Program-made: the position numbers and the translations under genes
The notes under the pieces: model-generated
Seen by the model: the letters and a program-made list of their open reading frames with translations, nothing else
Database searches by the model: none
Told to the model about the DNA's origin: nothing
In this document: piece by piece, positions 21,973 through 33,968 of the stretch
Position numbering within the stretch: the first letter of the stretch is position 1
How the letters are laid out: the number at the start of each line of letters is the position of its first letter
Assembly: GCA_022496185.1 (NCBI GenBank)
Contig: WTXG01000008.1
Coordinates: 186,001 to 250,000, forward strand
Direction: 5' to 3'
DNA from: Multifurca ochricompacta
Lineage: Eukaryota > Basidiomycota > Agaricomycetes > Russulales > Russulaceae
DNA: 64,000 bases

Positions 21973-24634
21973 TCATTTCACTTTGCGAGCGCTAGTATAA
22001 GCATAAGCGTCCTTTAGCTGCGCAAGAGCCACCTGGAGATCGTCAGATTTTAATGAGGCGAAGTGAAAGTCCATCTCTCAACTTGATAGAATGGCATGAG
22101 CGGGGAAAGCTCTTGTTCCGTAACCCTAAACTTGCTCACGGCAGCCGCGTGGTCGGCCGCCTTGATCATGTTCTTGAAATAGCGCGCCTAAGAAACAGTA
22201 ATTGACCCGGTGTCAGCACATTGAACTCGGGTTCAACCCCTACCCTTGACAACGTACTTCCTGCTCCTCAACCAATGTCCAGGCATCACCCCATCTGCCC
22301 GCACGGGCCGTCCTCCCAACACGGTGCACGTACTTGCGCATATCCACAGGCGCGTCATAATTAACGACATGCGCTACATGTTTGATATCTATCCCACGCG
22401 ATATGAGATCCGAGCAAACCAGCCTAAAACGGCACGTTAATCGCTGGCCAGTCATATGGACTAGACAATGACTCGAACATGTCAATCTCTTGAGCTTTGA
22501 ACTTTTCCAAAATGGACTTGCGCTCAGAAGGGCTAAGATCACTTGAATAAGCCCGCCCTGTCACCGGCTTTTTATTGTTAGTTGAGAGAGCTATCTCAAA
22601 GAACTCGAACAGTTGAACAAGCCGCTGCGTTGACTCTGCAGACTTGGTAAAGACCAAGGCGTTCGTGATCCCAACGGTATGAACCATATGGAAAAGCATG
22701 AGTGGCTTCTGCGACGAATTGCATACGATCATGTGTTCCTGCACACCGGTTCAGTCGATATTACCAACATCTCGGAACGACCGCACTCATACCTTCAACG
22801 TGGTGGGTATGCTGAACTTCTCCATCGCTAAACCCAGCACCCCGGATTGTTGATCACCGCTCGAAGACTTTACCACTACATAATGTGGGTTTCTGAGCTC
22901 TAAAGCAGCAATTCTTCCAGGATCATTCATAAGAGTCGCCGAGAATAAGAGCTTTTGACAAGATGACTCCCGCTTCTCATCTAGGTCTGTAAACACAGTA
23001 GGAACCCCACGGAGAAGGTGTAAAAATCCCGGGGCAAGGGCGTCAGGGTACGGGATGGAGGTCACTATCCCCTCTCTAGGCGCAGCATCTGCCTCAACAC
23101 GAGTAGGGGGGCGCGTTGCTGCTAGTACTCGGGTTTGCCAGTCCTGGAAAGATTGGGCGAGCAAGCGATCAGCTTCGTCGATGACCAGGAAACGCAAGTG
23201 CTGTAACGAGAAATTCGGCGTTCCATTCAGGTGGTCCATCAACCTGCCGGGGGTGCATATCAAGATGTCCACTTTACTAGAACCTCCCTGGAGACTGTCC
23301 CAAACACCATTGATCAGTAATTCTTCTTCTTGGGGCGAGCTGGTGCGCACTTTACTGTTTTGTCTACAAGCTGCGCTTGCTCGTGAGAGAATGAATGTTG
23401 GCCCGTAACGGACGCTATCTAACAAAATTAGCGGCATCGATAAAGGTTCAAAAAAAATCAAGACAGAAATATTGACCTTCAATCCGCGACCTTTCGCGAT
23501 AGCCTCGAAAGTCTCTCGGACTTGAATGACGAGATCACGCGTAGGGAGAACTACCAGTGCCCGTAAACGGGTCACTACACGAGAAGAAAGGATCTGGTTT
23601 CTACTGTCACCTCTGCGGGTTCTCAACGTACAGAATGCACGTACTTCTATAATCGGAAGGACATAAGCAAGCGTCTTCCCGCTTCCAGTCGGAGCAGACA
23701 CGCAAATATCATTTGGGGGCTCATATGGAAGATATAGAGATCGCTTCAGACGGTCTGACGGGAGGAACAGAGGTAGTAACGCGGTTTGGACTAAGATGCA
23801 CCATTAATCCGAGAAAACTCGCTGGAGCACTGCGATACACACCAGCGAATAGCTCCGTTATCCCCAAGTCCCTTAGTCTCTTGACCGTCTTCGCGCTTAT
23901 TCCATTGTCCGCATCACCATCTTCGTCAAGCGAGAGTGGAGTGGATAGGAGCGGATCAACCACCTGCGCGCGTGCGAGAGCACGATCTAAACCTTGCAAA
24001 GCAAGCTCAGACTTTTCCGGCACGTACGGACGGGACGGGAGAGGAAATAGAGGTAGCGAAGTCAAAGGGGGCGTAGGGGAGCGATGGCCAGAAGTCTCTG
24101 CGAGAGAGTCAGAAAAATTCGAGATGGGCGAAGATGGCACCGGTGACGACTCGGCGGCGGTGAGGTGGGAGTGGTCGGGGATAGCGTCTTCATTATCAAG
24201 CTTCTGGCGTTTGCGAAGTCGCTTGAAGTCCCCGTCCTCTTGAAGAAGTAGGGGACATTCTTCAAATTCCCGTTCTTCTTGGGATGCCCGTTCTTCTTCG
24301 ATGAACGGCTGGCAGTCTTCTCGTTCTCGTGTCCATCCTTAGCTTTCTTCCCGTCCACAACGACATCATGTTCATTGCCCGAGTCTAACGCGTGAACGTC
24401 CTTCTCTCCGTTGTTATCGTGTTCATCTTCCTCCCCGTCATCACGTCCACCGACATTACCAGCAACCGCAGACTCCCTGGCGGCAGCCTTGCGCTGCTTT
24501 TTTCTCTCTCTTTTCCCCTTGAGGTACCTCTCCTTTGCCTTTGTCTTTTGGCAACGCAAGTAAATCCTACACATGCTTTGATTTGTAGACGTGATACTAC
24601 TCACTTTAACCCTGGCTGGCGTAGTTGCTGTCAT
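21973..24634 (-). CDS. DBP6: DEAD-box RNA helicase, DBP6/DDX51 family
   Basis: Dbp6/DDX51 acts in early 60S ribosomal-subunit assembly in the nucleolus. Helicase motifs in order are [16 protein letters not shown] (I), [16 protein letters not shown] (Ia), TPGRLMDHL (Ib), [19 protein letters not shown] (II), [12 protein letters not shown] (III), [20 protein letters not shown] (V) and [17 protein letters not shown] (VI). A Lys/Asp-rich N-terminus and an [10 protein letters not shown]-terminus fit the family. Several introns are clear, for example the last one before the stop at 21973-21975. Two frame problems need one added base each: a C-run near 23332-23335 (CAPARP to QEEELL) and one in the charged N-terminus (about 24240-24340). 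The start at 24634 is a best guess, and a small intron may follow it. Confidence 0.87.
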
Positions 24635-25002
24635 AAGCTTAAGCTAAAGCTAGACTAGACTAGACTAGACTTTTTTGCCGCCGGTGTCGGTCAGACCCTG
24701 GGACGGGTTCAATCAACCGCACGGTTCACCCGTCGCAGTGGGGCTTCGGCCACAAACTACAAACAACAAAACCGCGTTCTGCTTTAGATCTCAGACGCGA
24801 TCTATGCCTACGTAAGATCAACCGTTTTTTAAAAAAAGTCACATCTCATCAGTACAACTAAATGAAAAATGCATAGAGCTGTGGCGATATACAACACAGG
24901 GTGAGTAGGTCATTCCATGACACAGCGATTCCGTCAGTGGGTTTGTCAAACATTTATCCAGTAATTAACATCCTCAAGATCTCTCTAAATCCGAACTACC
25001 CC
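24635..25002. other. Intergenic with (TAGAC)4 repeat
   Basis: 368 bp between the helicase start and the Myb-like gene stop. A pentanucleotide TAGAC repeats four times at about 24651-24670, next to the helicase start. No gene is seen. Confidence 0.5.
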
Positions 25003-26703
25003 TCAGTCATTTGCAAAGAGTTTCTTTAGATAGTCCCCAGCAGCAGCCTTGACAGATGGGTCAACGTTGGGGTTCGACAAGATTTCGGTAGCGAGTTCCG
25101 ATTTCTGTTTCATCTTGGCATTCTGCTGCAAACGCTCAGAGTCCGCAGCCTCTCGTTCCTGGCGTTTCTTCTCCATTTCCATTCGCAAACGAGAGTCTGC
25201 TTCCTCTCTCTCCTCCCGCCGGCGTAGGTACTCAAGGCGCATCTTGCTATCGTCAGCCTGGGCTTGCAACAGTCGCATGCACGCAGACACCAATGTCTGC
25301 GCCATGGCCGCTGCGTTTGGAGGGAGTTGCTCACTAGTGCTAGTAACAGGCGTCGTAGGCGTCGCATAGGGTGCTAAATGATGCTGTCCCACCGGGGCCG
25401 TGCTCGGTGTTTGTGGTGGGGATGGGATGACTTCACCAGGGTCAGGGGCAGACGAATAAGGGAGGTCGTACGTCCGTTCAAAGTGGGAGGGAACAGGAGG
25501 TGGGTCTACTGTTGCGCGCTCAAGTACCGGGGAGTCTTCGCTACGAAGCGTTGTCTCCTGCTGTGGTTCACCATTTGCTTGAGCGTGTTGCAGGGGGAGT
25601 GCAGGGGGACCCATTGGCCGTGAGCGAGCCGGAGGGCGACGAACATTTGGGTCGCCATGCCACCTGAGCGAGGAGTCAGAAATATCTTTTTTTTTTTTCA
25701 CAAAGAAATAAAAATAAAAAAACAATAAAAATAAAAACCTTACCTCGAATGGAATGTCGCATACCATCCCATTCGGTGCCAGTGGTCTAGTATCCGCGAA
25801 GATAAATTGCCCACATGAAACCCCGCCTTGCGAGCGGCATAAATTCGGCGTTCGTACTCGCGCAGACGGTCTACCTCGCTGTCAGAGTCGACATCGGCTT
25901 GTTGCATGCCTGCAGTAAAAGTTTCGAATGCATATATCTGCTTGAAGACGACAAAATTGCGTTCATAGCAGCCCTTGACTGCTAAGAAGGTTTTTCGGCC
26001 ACCAAAGGCGTCCAATGCACACTGGAGACGGTATCAGATGAAGTAACAGGGATGACTGATGCCCCACAAATGACCCACATCTCGGAAGCAAGTGTTCTTC
26101 TTGGTCCGTAGGGCATCAAAATGTTCATCCTCGTTCGGGCCCATGAGCCAGTTGAATAATTTTGTCTTTTCCTCGTCCGTCCAATGCCTCGCGCCACCAG
26201 CACCGCCATCGTCGCCCACCTCGGGGTCGTCCACGTCGTCATCGTAGCCATCGGATCTCCGCTTCTTCCCGGTGTTTTGGGTATATGACGATTCGAGTTG
26301 CTTGCGCTTGGATGATGATGCCGTAGGCTGACGATCGATGGGCTGCACAGACATCTCATGGGGTGCAGTATAAAAGGACATGTGGTCTGTGTGATGAGCT
26401 GCACCCGCATGGTCGGGGGTAATAATATGAGGGCCAGGGTAGTGACTATGGTAATGGGAGCGTGAATCGAGCCCAACCTGGGATAGGTGAGGATCCAGCG
26501 CTTGGTCCAAGGACTGCTGGGCTCGAATATAAATGACTTCGGTGATAGTGGGGGTTCGCTCACCTGGCCATTGGGATCTACGTGACCATGGTCGACGGTA
26601 TTGTCAGGGAGAGAGCTGTGACTAGAGGGAGATAAAGGTGAGAAAATGAGTACTTGAATGATGGAAGATCGGGAAGATCTTGCCTCTGTACTTGAGCAGC
26701 CAT
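25003..26703 (-). CDS. Basidiomycete Myb/SANT-like nuclear protein, unnamed family
   Basis: The start at 26703 gives MAAQVQRQDLPDLPSF, then a His/Pro-rich region and a basic KKRRSDG segment. The core is a Myb/SANT-like helix (HWTDEEKTKLFNWLMGPNED) continuing over an intron into CALDAFGGRKTFLAVKGCYE and RNFVVFKQIYAFE, then RIYAARKAGFHVGN and ILDHWHRMGWYATFHSRWHG. A Pro-rich linker leads to a charged coiled coil (KMRLEYLRRREEREEADSRL) and a conserved end VKAAAGDYLKKLFAND. Introns fall at about 25664-25743, 26018-26075, 26513-26560 and a very short one near 26625-26655. The pattern matches a conserved mushroom family that I know only as hypothetical. DNA binding is inference from the SANT-like helix. 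No frame damage was found. Confidence 0.8.
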
Positions 26704-26846
26704 TCCCGTGGCGAGGATGAACTCGAGCAATTGATTGAACCACGCCGCGAGTTGACTTGATGTCGCCTTTCGGTTTGCTTGCTTAACGTTTCAGTCGCCC
26801 TGGTCCTGGTCTGGTCCGTTTCTCTCAATTTGGTTATGACAAATGT

Positions 26847-26866
26847 CACGTGTCACGTCACGCAAT
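26847..26866. promoter_or_regulatory. CACGTG E-box with adjacent CACGTCACG
   Basis: CACGTG at 26847-26852 is followed at once by TCACGTCACG, about 145 bp upstream of the Myb-like gene start (minus strand) and between it and the ankyrin gene stop. E-box and CRE-like words are common binding sites for bZIP/bHLH factors. Function here is only inferred. Confidence 0.3.
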
Positions 26867-26887
26867 GGTCACACATATATCCATCCC

Positions 26888-29800
26888 TCACATCCTCTCC
26901 TCTAATAGTAATCCCTCCCTTTTCGATACATCTTCGAGTACCCTTTTAACTATTTTCAACCAAATATCTACTTTTTCCAACACTTCGTAGACCCTCTCAA
27001 ATGTCCCTTCAATGTTGACTGCGTTTAGTCGTCTCATGACCTCTGTGTCCGTCTCCGTCTCCGTCTCCTCGCTTACTCTTAGCACTGATGCCAGTGACGA
27101 TATTGACGACGCTGTCGATCGAGTAGTAGGCGACTGTGTAGGACTGGGTACCGGAGCTTCGGTCCGAGGTATAATCACACGTAGAGCAACAGGAGCAGGA
27201 GAAGAGGACAGGTGGTCCCCCTTTTCCCCTAACCGGATTTCCTCAACGCTCGGAGCGCACGTTCTAGCCCGCCGGTGATCATGTATAAGCTTTTTTCGTG
27301 CCTGTAAATGTCATGGATCGAATTCTTATCATCGCTTATACTTAAGTGACCATTGAGAGAAGGAACGGACCTGCAACGCGTGCTTCATTTTGCGTTCGGC
27401 ACGGACAATCGCGCGGTGTATTGACGCAATGAGCTTGTCCGCCTGCCGTACGATGTTGGTAAGCACACAAGCTGTTGCTGTATCACCAAATGAAAGAAGG
27501 TTCTGGGCACATACTTTTGACATGCACTCATCGATACGTGTGAGGTCTTTACCAACTGTCGCAAGTATGCGATAGCTAGGGTGTGGCGGGGCGCTCGGGA
27601 CCGCGGCGTTCTCGTCCTTCTCCACCAGTGTGGTTAGTGAAGATGGCGGTTCCTCGGGCTTCTGCACGGGCGACCTTGGCGGTCGTTCCGGTAGAAATGT
27701 ACGCTTCAGCCACGCTTTTAACCGTGCGCCCTTCCCTTCCCCCTCACTCCCCGTTTCAGATATTTGGCGAGGTCTTCCGCCTTTTGTGGGAACGTCCGTT
27801 AGCGTATCCGCTCGTGCCCGTCTTACCGGCTTGGAAACGGCGCCAAAGCCATCCTGAATGAGGGGCGGTGTTAATCGATGCAGATCACTCATACTCTTGT
27901 GTGAGCGTAGGTGTCCTATGGAGTTCTCAGAAGCCCCTCCCTGCGTCATTGAAAGGTTTGCTGTATCCACAGAATCGTGGGTGCGCGGCCATGGTTTGAG
28001 AAAACTATTATCGTTCCCAAACGAATCGAGCATCAACAACTCCGTTGCAAACCCAGGCGAAGTCGGAACGTTGTCCCCGGTCTCAGAGCTACTTCGGCGC
28101 GTGACAACAGATTCGTGAGAGTCCTCAGCCCCGGGTCCCGGAAACGCCAAGAGACATGCCTTCAGCTTTTCTCCGAGTGCATGGGATATGGTGTCCAAAG
28201 ATGTGTCTGCTCTCGTCCACAACTCCCGTGCGCGTGAAATGTCATCACGTGCTTCGTCGACACGTGAGTACAGTTGCGCCATGACACCTTGGCTCAGAGA
28301 GGATGTGTCACGAAGAAGGGTATTAAGGCGGTCTAGAGCAGCTTCTGACGTAGTGAAGTTCGAAGATAATGATAATCCCAGAGTGATCGCACTTAGGCTA
28401 TCAAGCACTTGCCCAAACGGTGATGGGCTGCCGTCATCATTCGGTGGTGGAGAAAGGGTGGCGGGGTACGTTCGAGGGGTGAGGGCGCCCGCTGCCAACA
28501 AAAGGCCCGGATTCGAGCCGGAATTGTGTAGGGGTCTGACGGTTGCGTGAGATGCAGACGAAGCCGGTCGCGCTTCTTCGTGGAAATGAGTGAACAAACT
28601 GCGAAATTCGGGTTTGGCAACTTCAAAGGGCGTAAGACTATGTCAAAGAACACTAAGTCGGCGACTCGTCATCACAAAATAAATAAATAATAATCGCTCA
28701 CCCTCGTGAGTTCCGCATCTCAGAGACTATGTGGTTTGGATCAGAGTCAAGCATGGCGCGCAGGATCTCGTCACTATCACCATGCTCAGCTGCAATATGT
28801 ATACATGTCTCATTGTTGTGATCCTGAGCCTGCAACGGGGCGCGGAGGTCGCGGACAAGGTGAACGACAAATCGGTAAAGAGCATCATTAGAAGACTGAT
28901 CGCGAAGCGCGTCGGGCCCACGTTTTCTACGGGCCAGGCAATGAAGAGGCGTGCAGTTGCCAGTTTTGGAAAACAGGCTGACATCAGCGCCAGCACAATA
29001 GAGAATGTCCAATACTTCGATAGAAGGTTGCTTGAGAGAAGCGCAATAGTGAATTGGGGACCATGCCTCGGCATCTGGCGCATTCACAAGCGAAGGAACA
29101 CCTTCTGAAGAAGAGCTAGTCGAGAGCGTAGAAAGTAGGGAGTATAATTTAGCCACATCCGTTGTGACAATGGCTTTGACTAGCACGTCGGTGCGTTCAA
29201 GAATCTCAGGGGGGGTAAAGAGGTGGGTCGAGTTGAAACCAGAAGGCCCTGCGGCGGGCTGTGGGGCGGCTTCAGGCGTGTCAGGCTTAATGCCGCCATT
29301 TGCGGACTAGCGTAGCTCACGGTCAACGAAAAAGGTAAAATGTAAGTGGGAGGGAGGGTATACCCGAATTTCTCGAGCTCTATAGTATCTCAAAGCTTCT
29401 TCACAGGCCCAAAGTATCTGAGGGTGGTCCAAGGCATACTGTATGGAGGTTCGATGATTTCTATCTCGGTGGTCAGGGTACGCGCCATGCGAAAGCTATT
29501 TGTGGACAAGTATAATTGGCCTATGGGCCGTCAAGGACAAGATAATTAGAATTCGTACTCACCAGACAATTGACCACCTCTAGGTTGCCATCACGAGTGG
29601 CATCTTCGGATTCGGATAATCGTCGGATGTGAGCCAATTTGGATAGAGTGAGGGGAGGAGAGAACCTTCACTTACACATCAGAGGCGTGACACCATAAGC
29701 ATCTTTACCATCGACTGATACCGTGTCCCCGCCAACTTCCAGCAAGATCCCAACAGCTTCGGGGGAATTTAACCAAGCAACAAATCCTAGCGGAGTCACT

Positions 29801-30164
29801 CCGTTCATCGCCTCTTGGGGGCATTCAGAGTGTATAATGATATATTGCGAGCCTCGACGAGCAGTCGGAGGATGTTCAAGCGGCTCGTCGTCATGAATGA
29901 AGAATCGACCGTCTGCCAGCTGCAAGACCCGTTACTCATATCTCAACTAACTCACGAGTCCCCGCAATTTACGGACCTTTCACCCGCAACCGCGCATCCG
30001 AGTGCCGAGCGGCCCATCGCATCTGTCGCATTCACGTCCGCACCACGCTCGAGTAAGGAGCGTACATTGTGTTCGTCTCCGCGTATTACAGCATCCAAGA
30101 ATTGCGCGTTAATTGGTGGGGTAGATGATTGTACGGCCGACGTCGAAGGAGTTATGGCGGGCAT
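26888..30164 (-). CDS. Ankyrin-repeat protein with coiled-coil C-terminus
   Basis: The start at 30164 (MPAITPSTSAVQ) leads into ankyrin units: FLDAVIRGDEHNVRSLLERG with ADVNATDAMGRSALGCAVAG, then LNILRLLVEA, GVTPLGFVAWLNSPEAVGIL, ATRDGNLEVVNCLLSHGAYP, and later AWSPIHYCASLKQPSIEVLD and HNNETCIHIAAEHGDSDEIL. After TPFEVAKPEFRSLFTHFHEE comes a long Ser/Pro-rich middle (28597-27600) and a charged helical tail (AERKMKHALQARKKLI, then LEKVDIWLKIVKRVLEDVSK). Exons join in phase except at a C5 run (GGGGG, 29817-29821), where one C appears missing before AMNGVTPLG. It is probably a scaffold protein. Its partners are unknown, and I do not recognise a named orthologue. Confidence 0.75.
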
Positions 30165-31057
30165 GCATGAGAAGAGAGGGAAGAAAAATGGAATGGCAGG
30201 TGAGAAGAGGACGCGATGTAGTAGATAATTGGCGTCGGAGGCGTCGGAAAGGTAAGCGAGGACGGGTAGGAATTTTGGGAGAACCAAAACAAAAAGCAGG
30301 CGTCTTTTATTCACTGGGAAGACTTGCCCACTCCACCCACATAACTGGAGCACGAGGCGAATCGCGCACCTACTCCTTACCTACCGGGAAGGGGGGAATG
30401 ACCCGGGCGTTTGTCCCTGTACCCTGTAGTACCCTGTATCCTCCATTCATTCCATTCATTCCGTTCCATTTGATTGACCAGCTTTGCCGAGTCGAGTAGC
30501 CGCAGCCGCTCACTTTACGCGCTCCGCACTCCCGTTGCGCCCATCGCCCATCGCCCATAATTTCTTTTTTCTTTTACTTTTTACGGAACACGTCCGACAC
30601 GTGGTTTGCTTGTCTCCTTAAAGAAAATTAACAAGCGACCGTGAGCTGTCCAAATACCTTTTTCTAGTTTTCGCACGTTTCCTGAGGCTGAGTTATTTAT
30701 GATGAGGTCATTCAATATCACCCAATTCAGTTTAAAGGGAGTACGGTAATCCCGGGTACGGTACATACGGTACATACATTGCATTGCATCTGTCATGTTC
30801 ATGCATCCAACAAGCTTGTCTCAACACTTCTGTTCTTGTAAAGCATGGTCGATTGTCACCCACCAGGTCAAGACACCAACCCGCTATACACCAAGTTGGT
30901 GTCTATTGACGTAAGGGCTACAATTTGGATCGGCAGAATATAACGAGTATGTAGGCGACAATTGTCAATCATGAGACATGTAAAGATAGGTTGGGTGATG
31001 AATAATGAACCATAGGACAGAATAATTATGCATCGATCGGAAGAAGAATTCCATATA
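30165..31057. other. Intergenic region
   Basis: About 0.89 kb between MEX67 (3' end) and the ankyrin gene (5' end). No gene is seen. It contains overlapping TACGGTACA words at 30742-30780, CCATTCATT direct repeats near 30440-30465, and a CACGTG near 30599. Confidence 0.4.
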
Positions 31058-33411
31058 TCACAGGAAAGCGTCTCGTCCTAGCGTTCCCTGCAAGTTCTAA
31101 CGTCAGCAACACCATCAAGGAATCGATATCCGAAAACCTACTTTGACTTGTTCAAAATTCGCTACAGCTCGATCAACATCCCATCCATTATTCTGAAGGC
31201 AGTCCACAGCAAATTGAACGTTTAGGTGGGTACGTGTACATATTTGTGTCACAAATGATCTTTGCGGTTCGGGCTATCACAATTAATTAGTCAGGTTCAA
31301 CATCCGAAGCCTATGAGAACGTACGATCGCTCCAAGTTCTTGCTGGGTGGATGCTGGTAGAGATGCTGACTGACTGCCGGTCGGGCTCGCATGCACCAGA
31401 AGCGGTCCGAGAGTCCATGCTTCGTGGCTAGAATAACCACGAATCACAAGCTGATCTGAGAGTACCTCGACGTCCCATCCGTTCTCTTTCGCTCTGGTTG
31501 GTTATTCGTGCATTGGTTAGCCGGTGGAAATATCCACGAATTCAGCCTACCTTGACCCCTCTGGTGCAGGTACCAGTATGAACGACCGATCAAATGATCG
31601 AACTCCTCCAACGGGTTCTATAGTGAGTAGGAAAATCACAACTAAAACCGCAAAAGCACAGATTGGTTCTCAAGCTAGTGAGACAAACCTTCAACAAACT
31701 GTCCATGGATGGACAAGAACAACGTCGTCCGATTCTCATGCGTCACTGGCCAAGCATCGATACAGAACTTCTCAGCGGCGCCGACAATATCGTGCTTCGT
31801 CCGAGGGAGTGATATCATGGCATTTATGACGTTTTTTCGTCCCACATGGATACTCTTCAACATCTTGTCCACTGCACCTGCCAGCCTGCTGAGATTTCTT
31901 GATCCCGCACCCAACCACGGTGACCATTCCAGGTTGCGCTGATTCGGCATCTCTTTTGAGTACTGAATCCTTGAATTTTCGCGCGGGCAGGGATCGACGT
32001 ATTTGCCTGGAATGAGAACGTGGCAAACTCATTATACACGTTTGACAGAGAAGCCCTTTGCGTATCGAACAGCGGGAAGAGGCTAAGGGAGCAATGAAAA
32101 GAGATCGAGGAAGTCGAGGTGACTACATACCGAGCAAAAAATGAAGTGATAATGCCACCGTCTACTCCGGCAATGAGAGGGGGCTGCATCGGCGCGGGGT
32201 ATGTCTTGGCTGCTGGATGAGACCAGATGATGTAGTAGGATGAGGTGTCTGCGGAGCATCGAAGGATATCTTTGTGACAGGGTCCTTGTCTAATATTTCA
32301 AGAGTCGGAAACCGTCGCACGATGTTGCTAGAATTCTGTAGGTACTATCTGAAAAGGGTTCAATGAAGATACTTACTTCCTATAGGTGCCCACACGATTG
32401 TTCTGATACTCTAGCTCTCGAATGGGGTTCCCAATGAGAATTAGCTCGCGCAGTTTCAATAACTTGTCCTTCCTGTCTGATAGCTGAGATATTGAATCAA
32501 TGTCCTTCCACACACGCAAATTATTGTTCTCGAGAGAAAGATTGGCAAGATTCGGGAGGTAATGGGCGATGATTGAAATGACATGTGTGCTTTGGATATT
32601 GTTGTTGGCGAGGGATATAGTACGGACCTGAACGAGTGGCATAAGAACGGAAAGCGGGGGGGAAAACAAGAACGCACAGGTGGCTTAAGTTGAGAAGCAA
32701 GCTTGAATATCACGGCTGCCTCTTTCCCTGTACTTCCGGGTACGCCTGGCGGCAGAAGGCCTGCCTTTGTGATAGATTCATCTTCAGACATTCTCTAAAA
32801 CAAAGTATGAGCGCAAGTAGGTGAAGTCCGGGGGATTATACTTGCTTCCAGGTTTAAAAAGCGTGATTGTGGGTCCCAGCGTTGCTGTATGAATCTTCTC
32901 CATACTTCGAGAGGTTTTCCTACAGCCACTCGTGCCCCAGGTAGTACTTTATCACTATTCAGAGATATTGCATTCCGACGCACACGCCCCACCGCGGCAC
33001 CACGAATGGCAAGGGGCCCTGGGGAAGGAGTAGCAATCCGGGCGGCAAGCTGATGAGGCACCACGAGGGAACGAGTTGACAGAACAAGATGAACAATGTG
33101 AGCTTGGTGTTATCATTCGGAATTAGGTGAGTACAAGACACCGGTTATATGTGGGACGGGGATGCGCAAACAGGAGGCAGAGGTGGCAAAAGTAACCTAA
33201 TATTTACCATGGGATTACGACTAGGTCCTGGTTGACCTTTAATAGTGTCAATGAGACGTGGCCGATGGGAACGAGGCTTAGGGAAGCCCTTGCGACCGCC
33301 TGGTTTGTCTGAGGCGTCACGCATGCGTTCATCGCGATCCATGAGACCTGCTTTGCGCAGTGCAGTATTAACCAGGACACTTGGACCAGATTGGGAGGAA
33401 GCTTGTAACAT
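31058..33411 (-). CDS. MEX67: mRNA export receptor MEX67 (NXF family)
   Basis: Mex67 with Mtr2 carries mRNPs through nuclear pores. The start at 33411 ([20 protein letters not shown]) precedes a basic N-terminal region and an RNA-binding fold ending [14 protein letters not shown]. The LRR domain reads [35 protein letters not shown] and [19 protein letters not shown]. The NTF2-like domain has [20 protein letters not shown] and [20 protein letters not shown], then [20 protein letters not shown]. The C-terminal TAP/UBA helix is [20 protein letters not shown] followed by GTLGRDAFL and a stop at 31058-31060. Near 31964-31967 one base seems missing between ARAKIQGF and YSKEMPNQ. Confidence 0.9.
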
Positions 33412-33968
33412 GGGTAATGAAGTTGCCTAGTGCCAGATGATGGCAAGACAGGATAAAGAGATAGAGATGGAGGTGGAGGTGTGAAAGATACTTGAAAGAC
33501 GAAGACCACTGCGGCTCAGTGGTTGTGTTACACTGAAAAGCGCTGGAGTCACAACCTTGTCACGACAAAGACAAAGAAAAGGTCGCCAATGATGACCAAG
33601 CAGAACCAAACAAAGACTTTTAATTACAAGAAACCTTTTTGATTCATATTTACAATACTTTTACATCAAGTTACTGTACTACAGAATAACAGGGTATAGC
33701 ATCTCGAGAGTTGATTGACGGCTGTAAGGTGCCAGGGGCGGTGTTTGTTGTGTTGCGACCTTGTTACTTGTTAGTTAAGCCGTGACTCAACAAATCCTGC
33801 TTGAGGGGGTTTTTTTTCCCACATTATTCGTTTCGTCGTTTAGTTTACTTACATACCGCTAAGCTGATCCTCCCCGGACCACCTCCATATTCGACCCCCT
33901 CCCTTGGACTAGGGTTATTTCGAATCATACCTCCTCTAGTCAACTCCGAATTCTGTTATACAATAAAA
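33412..33968. promoter_or_regulatory. Divergent promoter region, MEX67 / AT-hook gene
   Basis: 557 bp separate the ATGs of minus-strand MEX67 and the plus-strand AT-hook gene. No gene is seen. A CT-rich stretch (about 33880-33935) just upstream of the plus-strand ATG resembles the pyrimidine-rich tracts before fungal transcription starts. Confidence 0.4.

Noticed and set aside
22215..22260. GGGTTCAACCCC, like a tRNA B-box
   Set aside because: No matching stems or A-box, and it lies within an intron of the DBP6-like helicase.
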